This document shows positions 1 through 5,435 of a DNA stretch of 5,572 nt, in pieces. Made by a program: the position numbers and the translations under genes. This DNA is from DATLFQ01 sp035540915 (GTDB lineage Bacteria > Actinomycetota > Acidimicrobiia > Acidimicrobiales > GCA-2861595): the NCBI GenBank assembly GCA_035540915.1, contig DATLFQ010000055.1, positions 1-5,572 of the forward strand, read 5' to 3'. Position 1 is the first letter of the stretch; every line of letters begins with the position of its first letter. Under the pieces are notes generated by a model. That model did no database searches and was not told the origin of the DNA. It was given only the letters and a program-made list of their open reading frames with translations.

Positions 1-1
1 G

Positions 2-658
2 CTCTTCGTCGACGGGGGCACCGGCTCGCTGCGGCGGCTGCGGGCCGGCCGCCGGGGCGGCGAGGTGGTGACGGTGGCCGACGGCCTGCAGCAGGCGCGC
101 GCCGTGGCGGCGCGGCCGGGCTGCGCCACGGTCTATTTGGCCGGAGCCGGGGCCCCGGGCCTCCTGGCTTGGGACGGTGCCGGCTTCACCCCGGTGACCG
201 CCGAGGGGCTGCTGGAGCCTGGCGGGGTGGACCTGCTGCCCGACGGCAGGCTGGTGGTCGCCGACACGGGCAACCACCGCGTCGTGGTGGTCGATCCGGT
301 GGCGGGCACCACGACGCCGCTGGTAATCGACGAGACGTGGGCGCACGCCGCGGGTGGGGACCCCGTGGCGCTGGCGGCCGGCAGCCCCGGCGACGTCCCG
401 GTGCTGATCGAGCTGGTCGACGAGGAGTTGGCGACACCCGCCCGCGTGATCGTCAGCGCCCAGCCGGCCGACCTGCTGGCCGGGGGGGAGACGGTGGTCG
501 CCGACGTCACCGCGTCGACCGGGGCCGTCACGGTCCGCGGTGGGCGACCGGGCCAGGGCCTGCTGCTGGTCGAGGTGCACGCCGCGGCGCGGGCGGGGGC
601 CCGGCGGTCCGAGCGGGTACAGCGGCGACGGCACCGCCTCGTCGTGGGCGGCCCGTGA
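2..658 (+). CDS. NHL-repeat beta-propeller protein, C-terminal part (5' truncated by window edge)
   Basis: The reading frame is open from base 2 to a TGA at 656-658 and gives 218 visible residues, so the real start lies outside the window. Two NHL-type blades are visible. One begins LFVDGGTGSLRRL and is followed by a TVADGL strand. The clearer one, around residues 78-100, contains DGRLVVADTGNHRVVVVDP, the classic NHL core with D-G-x-L-x-V-A-D-x-x-N-H-R. After the propeller comes a beta-rich tail (about residues 120-218) with alternating hydrophobic strands such as ARVIVSAQPADLL and GLLLVEVHAAA. This layout resembles bacterial NHLRC2-like proteins, where a thioredoxin-like domain precedes NHL repeats and a C-terminal beta-sandwich. 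The thioredoxin part would lie upstream and cannot be seen, so that assignment is inference. The last 25 residues are Arg-rich. A late frameshift cannot be excluded, but no alternative frame restores a better tail. The gene is convergent with the next one, stop to stop, with 3 bp between. Confidence 0.82.
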   Translation, partial: LFVDGGTGSLRRLRAGRRGGEVVTVADGLQQARAVAARPGCATVYLAGAGAPGLLAWDGAGFTPVTAEGLLEPGGVDLLPDGRLVVADTGNHRVVVVDPVAGTTTPLVIDETWAHAAGGDPVALAAGSPGDVPVLIELVDEELATPARVIVSAQPADLLAGGETVVADVTASTGAVTVRGGRPGQGLLLVEVHAAARAGARRSERVQRRRHRLVVGGP

Positions 659-661
659 CCG

Positions 662-1402
662 TCATCCGGTGAGCGGCAACACGGCGCCCGGGGCCGTCCC
701 CCGCTCGACGGCGGTCACCTGGAGCCACCCGTCCCCGTCGGGCCGCACGTCGGTGTTGTCGCACCCGCCGGCGGCACCGGCCTCGTAGCCGACCACGACC
801 GCACGCGGCCGCACGAGGCGGCCGTCGGCGGTCTGCGCCTCCAGGCCGCTCCAGCGGACCGAGGTCGAGGGGTGGTCGCAGCGGGCGAAGACCTCCGACC
901 ACACCACGGGCTGGGCCAGGTGGTCGCCGCCGCCGGCCAGGTCCCGGACCACCGTCGTGGCGCCGGAGACCAGGTCGCGGATGCTGCCCCGCCACCAGCC
1001 GGGGCGGCCCGGCGTGGGAGCCACCTGGAGGCGGTACTGGCGCCCGGGCGCCCACCCGAAGTCGCGGGTGTTGGGGTCGTCCGGCCGGCTGGGCAGCGCC
1101 GATGGGGAGCCGTCCAGCAGGCGCCCGCCGGGCCCGTAGCCGCCCCAGTTGGCGGCCCGGCCCGCCGGATGGCGCGCGTTCCACTGGAGCCCGACGTGGG
1201 CGGCGCCTCCGTCGGGAAAACCGACCTGGAGGGCCCAGAAGTACAGCCGCTCGACGGCCGGCGCGTCGCGCACCTCGAGCACGGCCGCCACCTTGGTCAG
1301 CGGCGCCGAGGGCGGCAGCATCCACCGGAGGTGGAACGACGACGCCCCGTTCGCCGAGCGAGGCTCGCCGCGGGTCCGGGCCCGACCGCGAAACAACGCC
1401 AC
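662..1402 (-). CDS. Hypothetical beta-rich protein (about 246 aa), possible concanavalin-like fold
   Basis: The frame is open further upstream, to an ATG at 1630, but that extension lies antiparallel-frame over the helical-protein gene and reads as low-complexity Arg/Gly/Pro. I therefore place the start at GTG 1402, which has GGGAG 4 nt upstream and follows the previous stop codon. An in-frame ATG at 1321 has no ribosome-binding site. The conserved-looking part starts near SSFHLRWMLPP and continues with VLEVRDAPAVERLYFWALQV, a segment containing HVGLQWN, then NWGGYGPGGRLLDGS, FGWAPGRQYRLQV and WWRGSIRDL. The many aromatic beta strands, the Gly/Trp turns and the absence of a signal peptide or membrane helix suggest a soluble beta-sandwich protein. 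The order of the YFW, GLQW and YRL-type strands recalls DUF3472-like or concanavalin-A-like domains, a tentative comparison from memory. Two cysteines (in FARCDHP and GGCDNTD) are present. I do not recognise a catalytic motif. It is probably co-transcribed with the 103-aa gene 32 nt upstream. Function is unknown. Confidence 0.7.
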   Translation of the reverse strand: MALFRGRARTRGEPRSANGASSFHLRWMLPPSAPLTKVAAVLEVRDAPAVERLYFWALQVGFPDGGAAHVGLQWNARHPAGRAANWGGYGPGGRLLDGSPSALPSRPDDPNTRDFGWAPGRQYRLQVAPTPGRPGWWRGSIRDLVSGATTVVRDLAGGGDHLAQPVVWSEVFARCDHPSTSVRWSGLEAQTADGRLVRPRAVVVGYEAGAAGGCDNTDVRPDGDGWLQVTAVERGTAPGAVLPLTG

Positions 1403-1406
1403 CGGG

Positions 1407-1411
1407 CTCCC
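1407..1411 (-). promoter_or_regulatory. Ribosome-binding site deciding the GTG start at 1402
   Basis: On the minus strand this reads GGGAG, followed by 4 nt and then GTG. The spacing is short. It is still the only purine-rich Shine-Dalgarno-like element near any plausible start of the downstream beta-rich protein; the ATG at 1321 is preceded by pyrimidine-rich sequence. Confidence 0.4.
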
Positions 1412-1434
1412 GCGCGCCGGGCGAGCGGGCCGCG

Positions 1435-1746
1435 TCAGGCCTGGCGGCCGATCGGGTCGCCGGCCAGCGCCGGTCGGCCGGCCGCCTCGTCGTACTCCGC
1501 CCGCAGGACCTCTGCGTCGCGGACCAACTCCTCTTGGACCTGGCGCAGTTCCTCGGGCGTGGCCCGCCCCGAGCCGGTCAGCCCCCGGCGGCTCAGCTCC
1601 TCGGCGAGGGTCACCGCCAAGGTGTGCCACAGGGCGGCCCGGCGGGGTTCCTCGCTCCCGGCCCGGCGCTGGGCCAGGAGGAGCTGCACCTGGAGGTAGG
1701 CGTCGTCGAGATCGGACACGGCGGTAGCGAGATCGAGCGTCGTCAT
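1435..1746 (-). CDS. Small helical protein of unknown function (103 aa)
   Basis: The ATG at 1746 is preceded by AGGAGG (1752-1757) with a 5-nt spacer, a near-ideal ribosome-binding site, and the frame closes with TGA at 1435-1437. The protein is mostly predicted alpha helix with heptad-like spacing. Residues about 5-27 (start TTLDLATAVSDLDDAYLQVQ) form the first helix, a Trp-containing helix follows (AALWHTLAVTLAEELSRRG), and a charged helix ends the protein (PEELRQVQEELVRDAEVLRA). There are no cysteines, no signal peptide, no membrane segment and no recognisable DNA-binding or enzymatic motif. It reads like a small cytoplasmic helical-bundle or coiled-coil adaptor. It is the first gene of a likely two-gene unit with the beta-rich protein downstream (32-nt gap). 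Its promoter would lie in the divergent region shared with the 33-aa gene. I do not recognise the family. Confidence 0.8.
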   Translation of the reverse strand: MTTLDLATAVSDLDDAYLQVQLLLAQRRAGSEEPRRAALWHTLAVTLAEELSRRGLTGSGRATPEELRQVQEELVRDAEVLRAEYDEAAGRPALAGDPIGRQA

Positions 1747-1832
1747 GGCGGCCTCCTACCCACCGGCTCCCCGCAGCACCGCCGCCCCGGTTTCGCTTTC
1801 GCTACCCTCGCCGCAGCCGAGGAGGATCCACC
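1747..1832. promoter_or_regulatory. Divergent intergenic region with both promoters
   Basis: These 86 bp separate two divergent genes, each with a strong Shine-Dalgarno sequence (minus strand 1752-1757, plus strand 1820-1826). On the plus strand TACCCT at 1803-1808 matches the actinobacterial TANNNT -10 pattern and would place transcription start just before the ribosome-binding site. No good -35 hexamer is visible. A tandem 6-bp repeat, TTTCGC twice at 1791-1802, lies immediately upstream of that -10. I see no convincing -10 for the minus-strand gene. That promoters exist here follows from gene layout; the exact boxes are tentative. Confidence 0.4.
1820..1826 (+). promoter_or_regulatory. Shine-Dalgarno of the 33-aa lysine-rich gene
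   Basis: AGGAGGA lies 6 nt before the ATG at 1833. Such a complete anti-16S complement at correct spacing is the main reason to accept a gene this short as real. Confidence 0.7.
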
Positions 1833-1934
1833 ATGCCGGGCAAGGTGCCGCAGAAGCCGACGGAGAAGAAGAAGGGCAAGTCCCTGAAGGAGAAGCGGGC
1901 CGTCAAGAAGCAGAAGAAGGCCGGCAGCGCCTGA
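1833..1934 (+). CDS. Tiny lysine-rich basic protein (33 aa)
   Basis: ATG at 1833 to TGA at 1932-1934 encodes 33 residues starting MPGKVPQKPTEKKKGKSLKE. Twelve are Lys and one is Arg, against two Glu, giving a net charge near +11. The C-terminal half (SLKEKRAVKKQKK) looks like a single amphipathic, highly basic helix. The N-terminal third is Pro/Lys-rich and probably unstructured. There is no hydrophobic segment, so it is not a membrane or signal peptide. From memory, similar short proteins carrying a SLKEKRAxKK-like motif occur across actinobacteria as uncharacterised ORFs; this was not checked. The charge suggests binding to nucleic acid, ribosomes or another polyanion, which is inference only. 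It is monocistronic, divergent from the helical-protein gene and convergent with the secreted-protein gene (33 bp between stops). It is easily missed by gene callers with a length cutoff. Confidence 0.75.
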   Translation: MPGKVPQKPTEKKKGKSLKEKRAVKKQKKAGSA

Positions 1935-1962
1935 CGGCGCCGCCGGTCCCTTCCTCGCGCCG
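1935..1962 (+). terminator. Weak hairpin between convergent genes
   Basis: CGGCGC at 1935-1940 can pair with GCGCCG at 1957-1962 across a 16-nt loop, directly after the 33-aa gene's stop. There is no T-tract on either strand, so it is at best a non-canonical terminator for this convergent pair. In DNA this GC-rich, a 6-bp stem may be chance. Confidence 0.22.
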
Positions 1963-1967
1963 GGCGG

Positions 1968-3113
1968 TTACTTGAAGAACGTGAGCTTCACTGTGGCGTC
2001 GATCGGGACGTGCTGGCGCACGTAGCTCTCGCCAAGGGGGTGGCAGTGCGCCCCACAGGTCTTGTACATGAGCAGCTTCGGCATGTACGTGCCGTCCTTC
2101 ACCATGATGCCGACGGTGTCGAGATCGCGGTTCCAGTCGAAGTTGCCGGTGCCCGCCTCCCGGGCCCACCAGTCGGTCGGGGCCTTGAGGGTGAAGACGT
2201 AGGTGCCGACCCGGTCCATCCGCACCACCGAGGCACAGCTCTCGTCGGAGCCCGGGCCGTGGTAGCCCTCGGGCCCGCGGTCCCAGACGCACATGCTCCA
2301 CTCCTTGTGGAGCGTCGACTTCGTGCTGTGGATGGTGACCTCCAGCTTGGCCGGCTTGTACGACCAGGGCGTGAAGTCGCTCACCGGGTCTGCGTAGTTG
2401 GCGTCCCGGATGTAGGTGACTCCGTCGGTGATGCCGCGGTAGTTGAAGACCACCAGGCTGCTGCCGCCCGAGGGCGGTGGCGCGACGCTCGTCGTGGTGG
2501 TGGCGCTGGTGGTGGAGGTGGTGGTGGTCGACGTCGATGCCGAGGCCGCCGAGAGCGCGACGATCTTGGTCCCCTGGCCGCCGGTGAAGGTCACGTCCAG
2601 GAGCCCCCCGGCCACGGTCACCCGCTTGGTCACCTCCACGAACGGCTTGGCCGGCGACGTGGCCACGCCGCTCACGAACGACAGGCCCTCGACCTGCACC
2701 GAATGGAGGATGGTGCTCGGGTTGACCTTGGACTCACCGACCACCACCGTCACGTCGTACTGACCGTCGGCCACGCTCGCCTTCCAGGACGCCGGGCTCG
2801 CCGTGGAGTACCAGGTGCCGTCGCTGCGCTGGTCCCACCGGAGCTGCGCGTGGCAGAACGTGTCGCGCACCTGGTCCGAGATGGCGTTGCGGTCGCCGCA
2901 CTGGCGGCGAAGACCGTCCGCCGCGGTCCATCCGTACCCCCGCGTCGCCGAGAAGGCCAGGCCGCTGTCGGCCAGCCAGCCGCTCGGGACGGGCGCCCCC
3001 TGCGGCTGGAAGTTCCACTTGCGGACCGTCACCGCCTCGGCCCGGCCGGTCGTCTGCACCAGCAGCGCTCCGAGCACCATCAGGCCCAGAACGATCGTCG
3101 CCCCTCGTCGCAT
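1968..3113 (-). CDS. Secreted protein with malectin-like domain, Thr/Ser linker and unknown C-terminal domain (381 aa)
   Basis: The ATG at 3113 has GAGGGG (3122-3127) 8 nt upstream, and the gene ends in TAA at 1968-1970. Residues 1-27 are a Sec signal peptide: MRRG, a hydrophobic core with VLGLMVLGALLV, then an A-E-A cleavage site before V28. Residues about 30-188 match the malectin-like/CBM-type domain found at the N-terminus of secreted carbohydrate-active proteins. Hallmarks are WNFQPQGAPVPSGW, ATRGYGWT, RDTFCHAQ, the VADGQYDVTVVVGES strand pair, HSVQVEG and a final KIVALSA strand. Residues about 190-215 are a Thr/Ser linker ending in Pro. Residues about 218-381 form a second beta-rich domain that I do not recognise, with four cysteines (C275, C293, C353, C357); C72 and C87 are in the first domain. 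An even cysteine count suits extracellular disulfides. There is no LPXTG motif or C-terminal membrane helix, so it is probably released. A carbohydrate-binding role is inferred from the first domain; no catalytic residues are evident. The start overlaps the 3' end of the radical SAM gene by 34 nt. Confidence 0.85.
   Translation of the reverse strand: MRRGATIVLGLMVLGALLVQTTGRAEAVTVRKWNFQPQGAPVPSGWLADSGLAFSATRGYGWTAADGLRRQCGDRNAISDQVRDTFCHAQLRWDQRSDGTWYSTASPASWKASVADGQYDVTVVVGESKVNPSTILHSVQVEGLSFVSGVATSPAKPFVEVTKRVTVAGGLLDVTFTGGQGTKIVALSAASASTSTTTTSTTSATTTTSVAPPPSGGSSLVVFNYRGITDGVTYIRDANYADPVSDFTPWSYKPAKLEVTIHSTKSTLHKEWSMCVWDRGPEGYHGPGSDESCASVVRMDRVGTYVFTLKAPTDWWAREAGTGNFDWNRDLDTVGIMVKDGTYMPKLLMYKTCGAHCHPLGESYVRQHVPIDATVKLTFFK
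2484..2543 (-). repeat. Low-complexity Thr/Ser linker-coding tract
   Basis: Codons for residues 191-210 of the secreted protein are almost all ACC, ACG, TCG or AGC, giving GGTGGT-like runs on the plus strand. The tract encodes the flexible, probably O-glycosylatable linker between the two domains. It is prone to length variation by slippage. Confidence 0.7.
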
Positions 3114-5302
3114 TGTGGAAGCCCCTCACTCGTCGTGCACGGTGCGGCGGAGGGTAATGCACCTTCGGCACCCTTCGCCCTGATGCGACCCCGGCCGGCC
3201 TGGAATTCGAGCCGCAGCTGGCCCGCAGGCGGTGCAGCCGGGCCCGGCACCGCGGTGGCGTTGGCGGTCGCGGTCGGGGCGGGCGCCTCGTTCCCGTCCG
3301 GCCGCCTGACGACGGGCGTGGCCGTGGGGGGCGCCCAGCGGCGGCGGGCGTCGGCGACCATGGCGCGGACCTTGTCGGCCAGCGCCCGCTGGACGGCCGC
3401 CGGCTGGTAGGCGCCGCGGAAACGGGTGCGGGCGTCGTCGAGCAGATCGGGACGGTAGCCGGCCAGCCAGCCGAGGTAGTGGTCGCGGACGCCGGCCCGC
3501 AGGTGCAGGGCGGCTGCCGAGACCGACACCGCGCCTGCGCCGACGCAGGCCTCGACCACCTCGCGCAGCTGGTCGTCTCCGTCCGACAGTCCGGGCAGGA
3601 TCGGCGCCACGAGCACACCGCAGGCGATCCCGGCCTCGTTGAGCCGGGCCACCGCCTCGACCCGCTTGCGGGGGTGGGGCGTTCCCGGCTCGGTCGCCCG
3701 CCAGACCTCCTCGTCGAGGGTGCCGATGGAGAAGTTCACCCGCACCTCGGTCCGCTCGGCGGCCCGCTTCAGCAGGTCGATGTCGCGCAGGACCAGCGTG
3801 GACTTGGTGAGTACCGAGAAGGGGTTCTCCTTGTCTCCCAACACCTTCACGATGCCCCGGGTGAGGTGGTACTTGGCCTCGCACCGCTGGTAGGGGTCGG
3901 TGTTGGTCCCCATGGCGATGTGCTCGCCGGTCCAGCCGGGCGCAGCGAGCTCCGCCCGCAGGCGCTCGACGGCGTTGACCTTGACCACCAGCTTGGTGTC
4001 GAAGTCGCGGCCCAGGCCCAGCCCGAGGTACTCGTGCGTGGGGCGGGCGAAGCAGTTGTGGCTGACGACGCCTTCGGCGAGAAAGTCCCCGGTGCCGGTC
4101 GTGATGTCGAACATCGGAACGTCGACGCCGGTCGGCTCGACGGCCACGACCCGGCGACCGCCGGAGCCTTCCAGGGCCCGTCCCAGCAGCGAGCGCTTCC
4201 GCGTGGTGGCCGGGTCGACCGTGAGAAGGAACCGAACCACCGCCGGGAGGCCACCGACGAGGCGAACGGGCCGCACGCCGTCGGCCTGAGCCGGCTCCAG
4301 GACCCATGAGAAGCCGAACTGCGACAACGACGCGCAGATCCAGCCGAGAAGTTCGGGATCGGCGTCGGCGATGCGGACGACCTGGCCGAACGACCCCTCG
4401 GCGTCGAACGCGCCAGCGAGGAGGCCCCGGTGCCACTCCTCGGTCGGGGACGTCGGCCGGGCGACCACGGCTTCGATCGCCGAGACGCCTTCACGGGTGG
4501 GCCGTACGGCGGACGTCGGAGGACAGCCGGCGGTTGCGGCACTGAACTCGAACACGTCCGCCCGTACGCCCACAGTCGTCAGGTACGCCCGGAACCGGGC
4601 CAGGGGCTCCATGTCCGCCGGGGCGAGCCGGAAGCGGGACGCATCGCGTCGACGCCCGTCCCGCAGGTAGCGGCCACGCCCGAGGTGCCCGTCGCCCCGG
4701 ATCATCCCGCACAGGTAACCGCGGCGGTACTCGTCGGTCTCGCAACGGGGCTCGGGAAACCCACCGACGCCGAGAAGGCTGTTCGACGCCGTCAGGTGCG
4801 GGCGCCGGGCGATTCCGTGCCGGGCACCGACGACGTGCTTCCACCCGCGCTCGGTGAGGAAGCGGTGGTCGGCGCTCGCGAGGAGCTCCGTACCGTCCTC
4901 GAGGACCACGCGGTACGCGGGACGCGTCGTGGTCCAGTGGTCGATGACGGGCGTGCCGACGAAGCGGCGGTCGCGCCCGCTCCGCATGGTGCCGACAACG
5001 ACGTCGCCGGGCACCAGAGCGCCGATCTCTCGCATCCGGCCGTCGGCCAGCAGCACGCGTGTCCGCCCTTCCAGGCAGTAGACGCAGGCATGGCTGCAGC
5101 CCCGGTAGGCGTTGATGGTGTGCCGGAACGGCATTCGGGAGGCGGGCGGGACCGTGGTGACGATGCGCTTGGCGTTGACGTGGAGGAACTCCAGCCCGGC
5201 GTACTCGCCCCGGCCGAGGTGGCGCTGGACCAGCTCCTCCTCGGCGAAGAGCGCGGGCTGGCCGCCGTCGTCGTCGGCCAGGCGCCAGCGGAACTCCGCC
5301 AT
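3080..5302 (-). CDS. Intein-containing Rv2578c-family radical SAM protein
   Basis: The 740-residue precursor contains a host enzyme of 399 residues split by an intein at residues 76-416. The N-extein has PFRHTINAYRGCSHACVY and the C-extein opens with CFARPTHEYLGLGLG. Once joined, these recreate the CxxxCxxC [4Fe-4S] motif (C69, C73, C417) of spore-photoproduct-lyase-like radical SAM proteins of the Rv2578c type. Further family blocks are GTNTDPYQRCEAKYHLTRGI (466-485), FSVLTKSTLVLRDIDLLKRA (495-514), VNFSIGTLDEEVWR (522-535) and GVLVAPILPGLSD (562-574). Family chemistry should be reductive cleavage of S-adenosylmethionine to a 5'-deoxyadenosyl radical in the cytoplasm; the substrate is unknown. 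A Pro/Ala/Thr-rich stretch (about 656-694) precedes a terminal QLRLEF, after which about 40 residues look unconserved and run into the next gene. The ATG at 5302 has no Shine-Dalgarno but has a -10-like box 8 nt upstream. The family is named with high confidence; its biological role is not known. Confidence 0.93.
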   Translation of the reverse strand: MAEFRWRLADDDGGQPALFAEEELVQRHLGRGEYAGLEFLHVNAKRIVTTVPPASRMPFRHTINAYRGCSHACVYCLEGRTRVLLADGRMREIGALVPGDVVVGTMRSGRDRRFVGTPVIDHWTTTRPAYRVVLEDGTELLASADHRFLTERGWKHVVGARHGIARRPHLTASNSLLGVGGFPEPRCETDEYRRGYLCGMIRGDGHLGRGRYLRDGRRRDASRFRLAPADMEPLARFRAYLTTVGVRADVFEFSAATAGCPPTSAVRPTREGVSAIEAVVARPTSPTEEWHRGLLAGAFDAEGSFGQVVRIADADPELLGWICASLSQFGFSWVLEPAQADGVRPVRLVGGLPAVVRFLLTVDPATTRKRSLLGRALEGSGGRRVVAVEPTGVDVPMFDITTGTGDFLAEGVVSHNCFARPTHEYLGLGLGRDFDTKLVVKVNAVERLRAELAAPGWTGEHIAMGTNTDPYQRCEAKYHLTRGIVKVLGDKENPFSVLTKSTLVLRDIDLLKRAAERTEVRVNFSIGTLDEEVWRATEPGTPHPRKRVEAVARLNEAGIACGVLVAPILPGLSDGDDQLREVVEACVGAGAVSVSAAALHLRAGVRDHYLGWLAGYRPDLLDDARTRFRGAYQPAAVQRALADKVRAMVADARRRWAPPTATPVVRRPDGNEAPAPTATANATAVPGPAAPPAGQLRLEFQAGRGRIRAKGAEGALPSAAPCTTSEGLPQCDEGRRSFWA
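4055..5077 (-). mobile_element. Full-length intein with LAGLIDADG homing endonuclease, inserted in the radical SAM FeS motif
   Basis: The intein spans residues 76-416 of the precursor (341 aa). Splicing residues are all visible. Cys1 is C76, opening CLEGRTRVLLADGRMREIGA (block A). The block B motif is LLASADHRFLT, with S143-x-x-H146 in place of the more usual T-x-x-H. The C-terminal block is MFDITTGTGDFLAEGVVSHN, with penultimate His415 and terminal Asn416, and the +1 nucleophile is Cys417. This is a class 1 cis-splicing arrangement. Between the splicing halves are two LAGLIDADG helices: LCGMIRGDG (197-205, acidic D204) and LAGAFDAEG (295-303, acidic E302), about 98 residues apart. That layout suits a monomeric double-motif homing endonuclease. 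Both catalytic acidic positions are kept, so the nuclease may still be active. There are no stops or frameshifts across the element. Endonuclease activity and cleavage specificity are inferred from family knowledge. Confidence 0.93.
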
Positions 5303-5310
5303 GGGCGAGG

Positions 5311-5316
5311 AGCATA
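5311..5316 (-). promoter_or_regulatory. -10 box for a probable leaderless radical SAM mRNA
   Basis: On the minus strand TATGCT matches the actinobacterial TANNNT consensus and ends 8 nt before the ATG at 5302. Transcription would then begin at or within a base or two of the start codon. The intervening bases (CCTCGCCC) hold no Shine-Dalgarno, which agrees with leaderless translation. No good -35 hexamer is visible at 17-18 nt. Confidence 0.45.
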
Positions 5317-5410
5317 GGCGAACTGGTGTTCGTCGGCGTCAGCGGCGCGAGGGCCCCGCGCAGCTCCGCCAGGAGCGTCGGGTCGGCCGATTACGGGCGG
5401 TGAGCGACGA

Positions 5411-5425
5411 GGGCGGTAGCCGCCC
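5411..5425 (-). terminator. Hairpin downstream of the arsenate reductase-like gene
   Basis: GGGCGG (5411-5416) and CCGCCC (5420-5425) form a perfect 6-bp inverted repeat with a 3-nt loop, beginning 10 nt after the arsC-like stop codon. There is no U-tract after it on the minus strand, so it is not a canonical intrinsic terminator. Its position fits a transcript end that would separate this gene from the radical SAM gene. Confidence 0.35.
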
Positions 5426-5435
5426 CCGGGCCTGC

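Noticed and set aside
1403..1630. ATG at 1630 as the start of the beta-rich protein
   Set aside because: The extra 76 residues are Gly/Arg/Pro-rich shadow sequence inside the 103-aa gene, which has a better start and ribosome-binding site.
872..1699. Plus-strand open frame of 275 aa opposite the two hypothetical genes
   Set aside because: It is low-complexity Arg/Pro/Ala-rich and runs through both minus-strand genes and their ribosome-binding site, so it is a shadow of high-GC third-position bias.
2484..2543. GGT/GGTGGT-rich tract considered as a regulatory or satellite repeat
   Set aside because: It is fully explained by Thr/Ser codons of the interdomain linker.
2010..3410. Long plus-strand open frame (466 aa) opposite the secreted protein and the radical SAM 3' end
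   Set aside because: It has no ribosome-binding site and no recognisable domain, its composition is Arg/Gly/Val/His-rich, and it lies antisense to a gene with a clear signal peptide and domains. Long antisense frames are expected at this GC content.
4430..5317. Plus-strand open frame of 295 aa opposite the intein and N-extein
   Set aside because: It lies antisense to intein and radical SAM motifs that are unambiguous, and it shows no family motifs of its own.
5303..5435. Coding-like minus-strand stretch between arsC and the radical SAM gene (peptide DPTLLAELRGALAPL)
   Set aside because: The frame has a stop just upstream, no start codon with a ribosome-binding site, and would run into the radical SAM gene in another frame. 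It could be a decayed remnant, but there is not enough to call a pseudogene.
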